In this document: positions 63,829-64,000 of the stretch, piece after piece | How the letters are laid out: each line of letters begins with the position of its first letter | Position numbering within the stretch: the first letter of the stretch is position 1 | NCBI RefSeq assembly: GCF_947494875.1 | Contig: NZ_CANLWM010000002.1 | Span: 558,001-622,000, forward strand | DNA length: 64,000 nucleotides | Reading direction: 5' to 3' | Source of the DNA: an uncultured Williamsia sp. | GTDB lineage: Bacteria; Actinomycetota; Actinomycetes; Mycobacteriales; Mycobacteriaceae | The notes under the pieces: model-generated | The model's input: the letters and a program-made list of their open reading frames with translations, nothing else | What the model was told of the DNA's origin: nothing | Databases searched by the model: none | Position numbers and translations under genes: made by a program

Positions 63829-64000
63829 CAGCGCGCCGTCACCGTCATCGGCAACGCCGCGAATCCGCGGACGTTGATCGAGTGGAAGCGTTCGGCGCGG
63901 TCGAGGTCGAGGTCGAACGACCGCAGGGACTTCACGACCTCGGCGAGTGCGACGTTCGCCTCGAGGCGTGCGAGGTGCGCGCCGAGGCAGAAGTGCGTGC
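63828..64000 (-). CDS. Cytochrome P450, C-terminal end only (CYP123-like by position)
   Basis: The last 56 codons of a P450 running off the right edge. THFCLGAHLARLEANVALAE contains the heme-binding Cys, and the end reads FHSINVRGFAALPMTVTAR. By position next to the SDR and CYP51 it corresponds to CYP123 (Rv0766c), but the family cannot be decided from this fragment. The TGA at 63828-63830 overlaps the SDR start by one base. Confidence 0.88.
   Translation of the reverse strand, partial: THFCLGAHLARLEANVALAEVVKSLRSFDLDLDRAERFHSINVRGFAALPMTVTAR

Overview
The window is very GC-rich actinobacterial DNA with closely packed genes, many GTG starts and many 4-bp ATGA/GTGA stop-start overlaps. The gene content points to Mycobacteriales, most likely a Gordonia-, Williamsia- or Rhodococcus-like soil organism: a mycofactocin locus, the rpsL-rpsG-fusA-tuf str operon, a CYP51-ferredoxin pair, an accA2/accD2/fadE12/fadE13/echA7 block, KshA/KshB-type steroid oxygenase parts and several P450s. 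The genus is an inference. Comparisons with Mycobacterium tuberculosis gene order are from memory. I saw no tRNA, rRNA, CRISPR array, insertion sequence, prophage or replication origin.

Layout. 1-7.5 kb holds the mycofactocin locus: mftA-B-C-D plus a mycofactocin-type SDR on the minus strand, mftR divergent, and mftE-F as a second minus-strand unit behind an inserted plus-strand racemase. 7.6-11.3 kb holds a KshB-type reductase with a KstR-like operator, a DUF222/HNH protein and a class-I ferredoxin reductase. 11.4-18.4 kb holds four small membrane proteins in two similar pairs, downstream of a 1281-residue HTH-nSTAND-WD40 protein, and a divergent LuxR-type HTH gene. 18.4-21.3 kb is an SDR-TetR-CYP136-like cluster with a clear operator. 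21.4-25.6 kb holds menC, an acetyltransferase, a carboxylesterase, and a secreted nuclease with a small downstream partner. 25.6-30.3 kb is the str operon.

30.4-37.1 kb is a plus-strand series: EamA transporter, MetX-like hydrolase, glycosyltransferase, phytanoyl-CoA dioxygenase-like protein, DUF427, a frameshifted amidohydrolase and an NTF2-fold protein. 37.4-47.2 kb is one minus-strand operon of eight genes, every junction overlapping or 5 nt, with a TetR gene last. It looks like a Liu/Atu-type pathway for branched or terpenoid acyl-CoAs. 47.4-50.6 kb holds a double-hotdog thioesterase, a small membrane protein and an ABC exporter pair. 50.6-57.1 kb holds two Rieske oxygenases, two TetR genes that overlap tail to tail, a P450 and a SnoaL-like protein. 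57.1-64 kb is a minus-strand operon running from a P450 cut by the window edge through SDR, CYP51 and ferredoxin to an NTF2 protein, an unknown gene, an acyl-CoA ligase and an SDR.

How it works together. The main theme is oxidation and CoA-dependent breakdown of lipids, sterols or terpenoids. P450s and Rieske oxygenases hydroxylate, ferredoxin and reductases supply electrons, mycofactocin serves dehydrogenases, and ligase, dehydrogenase, carboxylase and hydratase modules carry the CoA steps. TetR regulators sit beside short palindromes that are likely their operators.

The most unusual non-coding feature is a family of exactly 21-bp-period intergenic repeats at 8.7, 37.2 and 47.3 kb. At the last two sites a forward block faces an inverted block and the array ends at the stop codon of a neighbouring gene.
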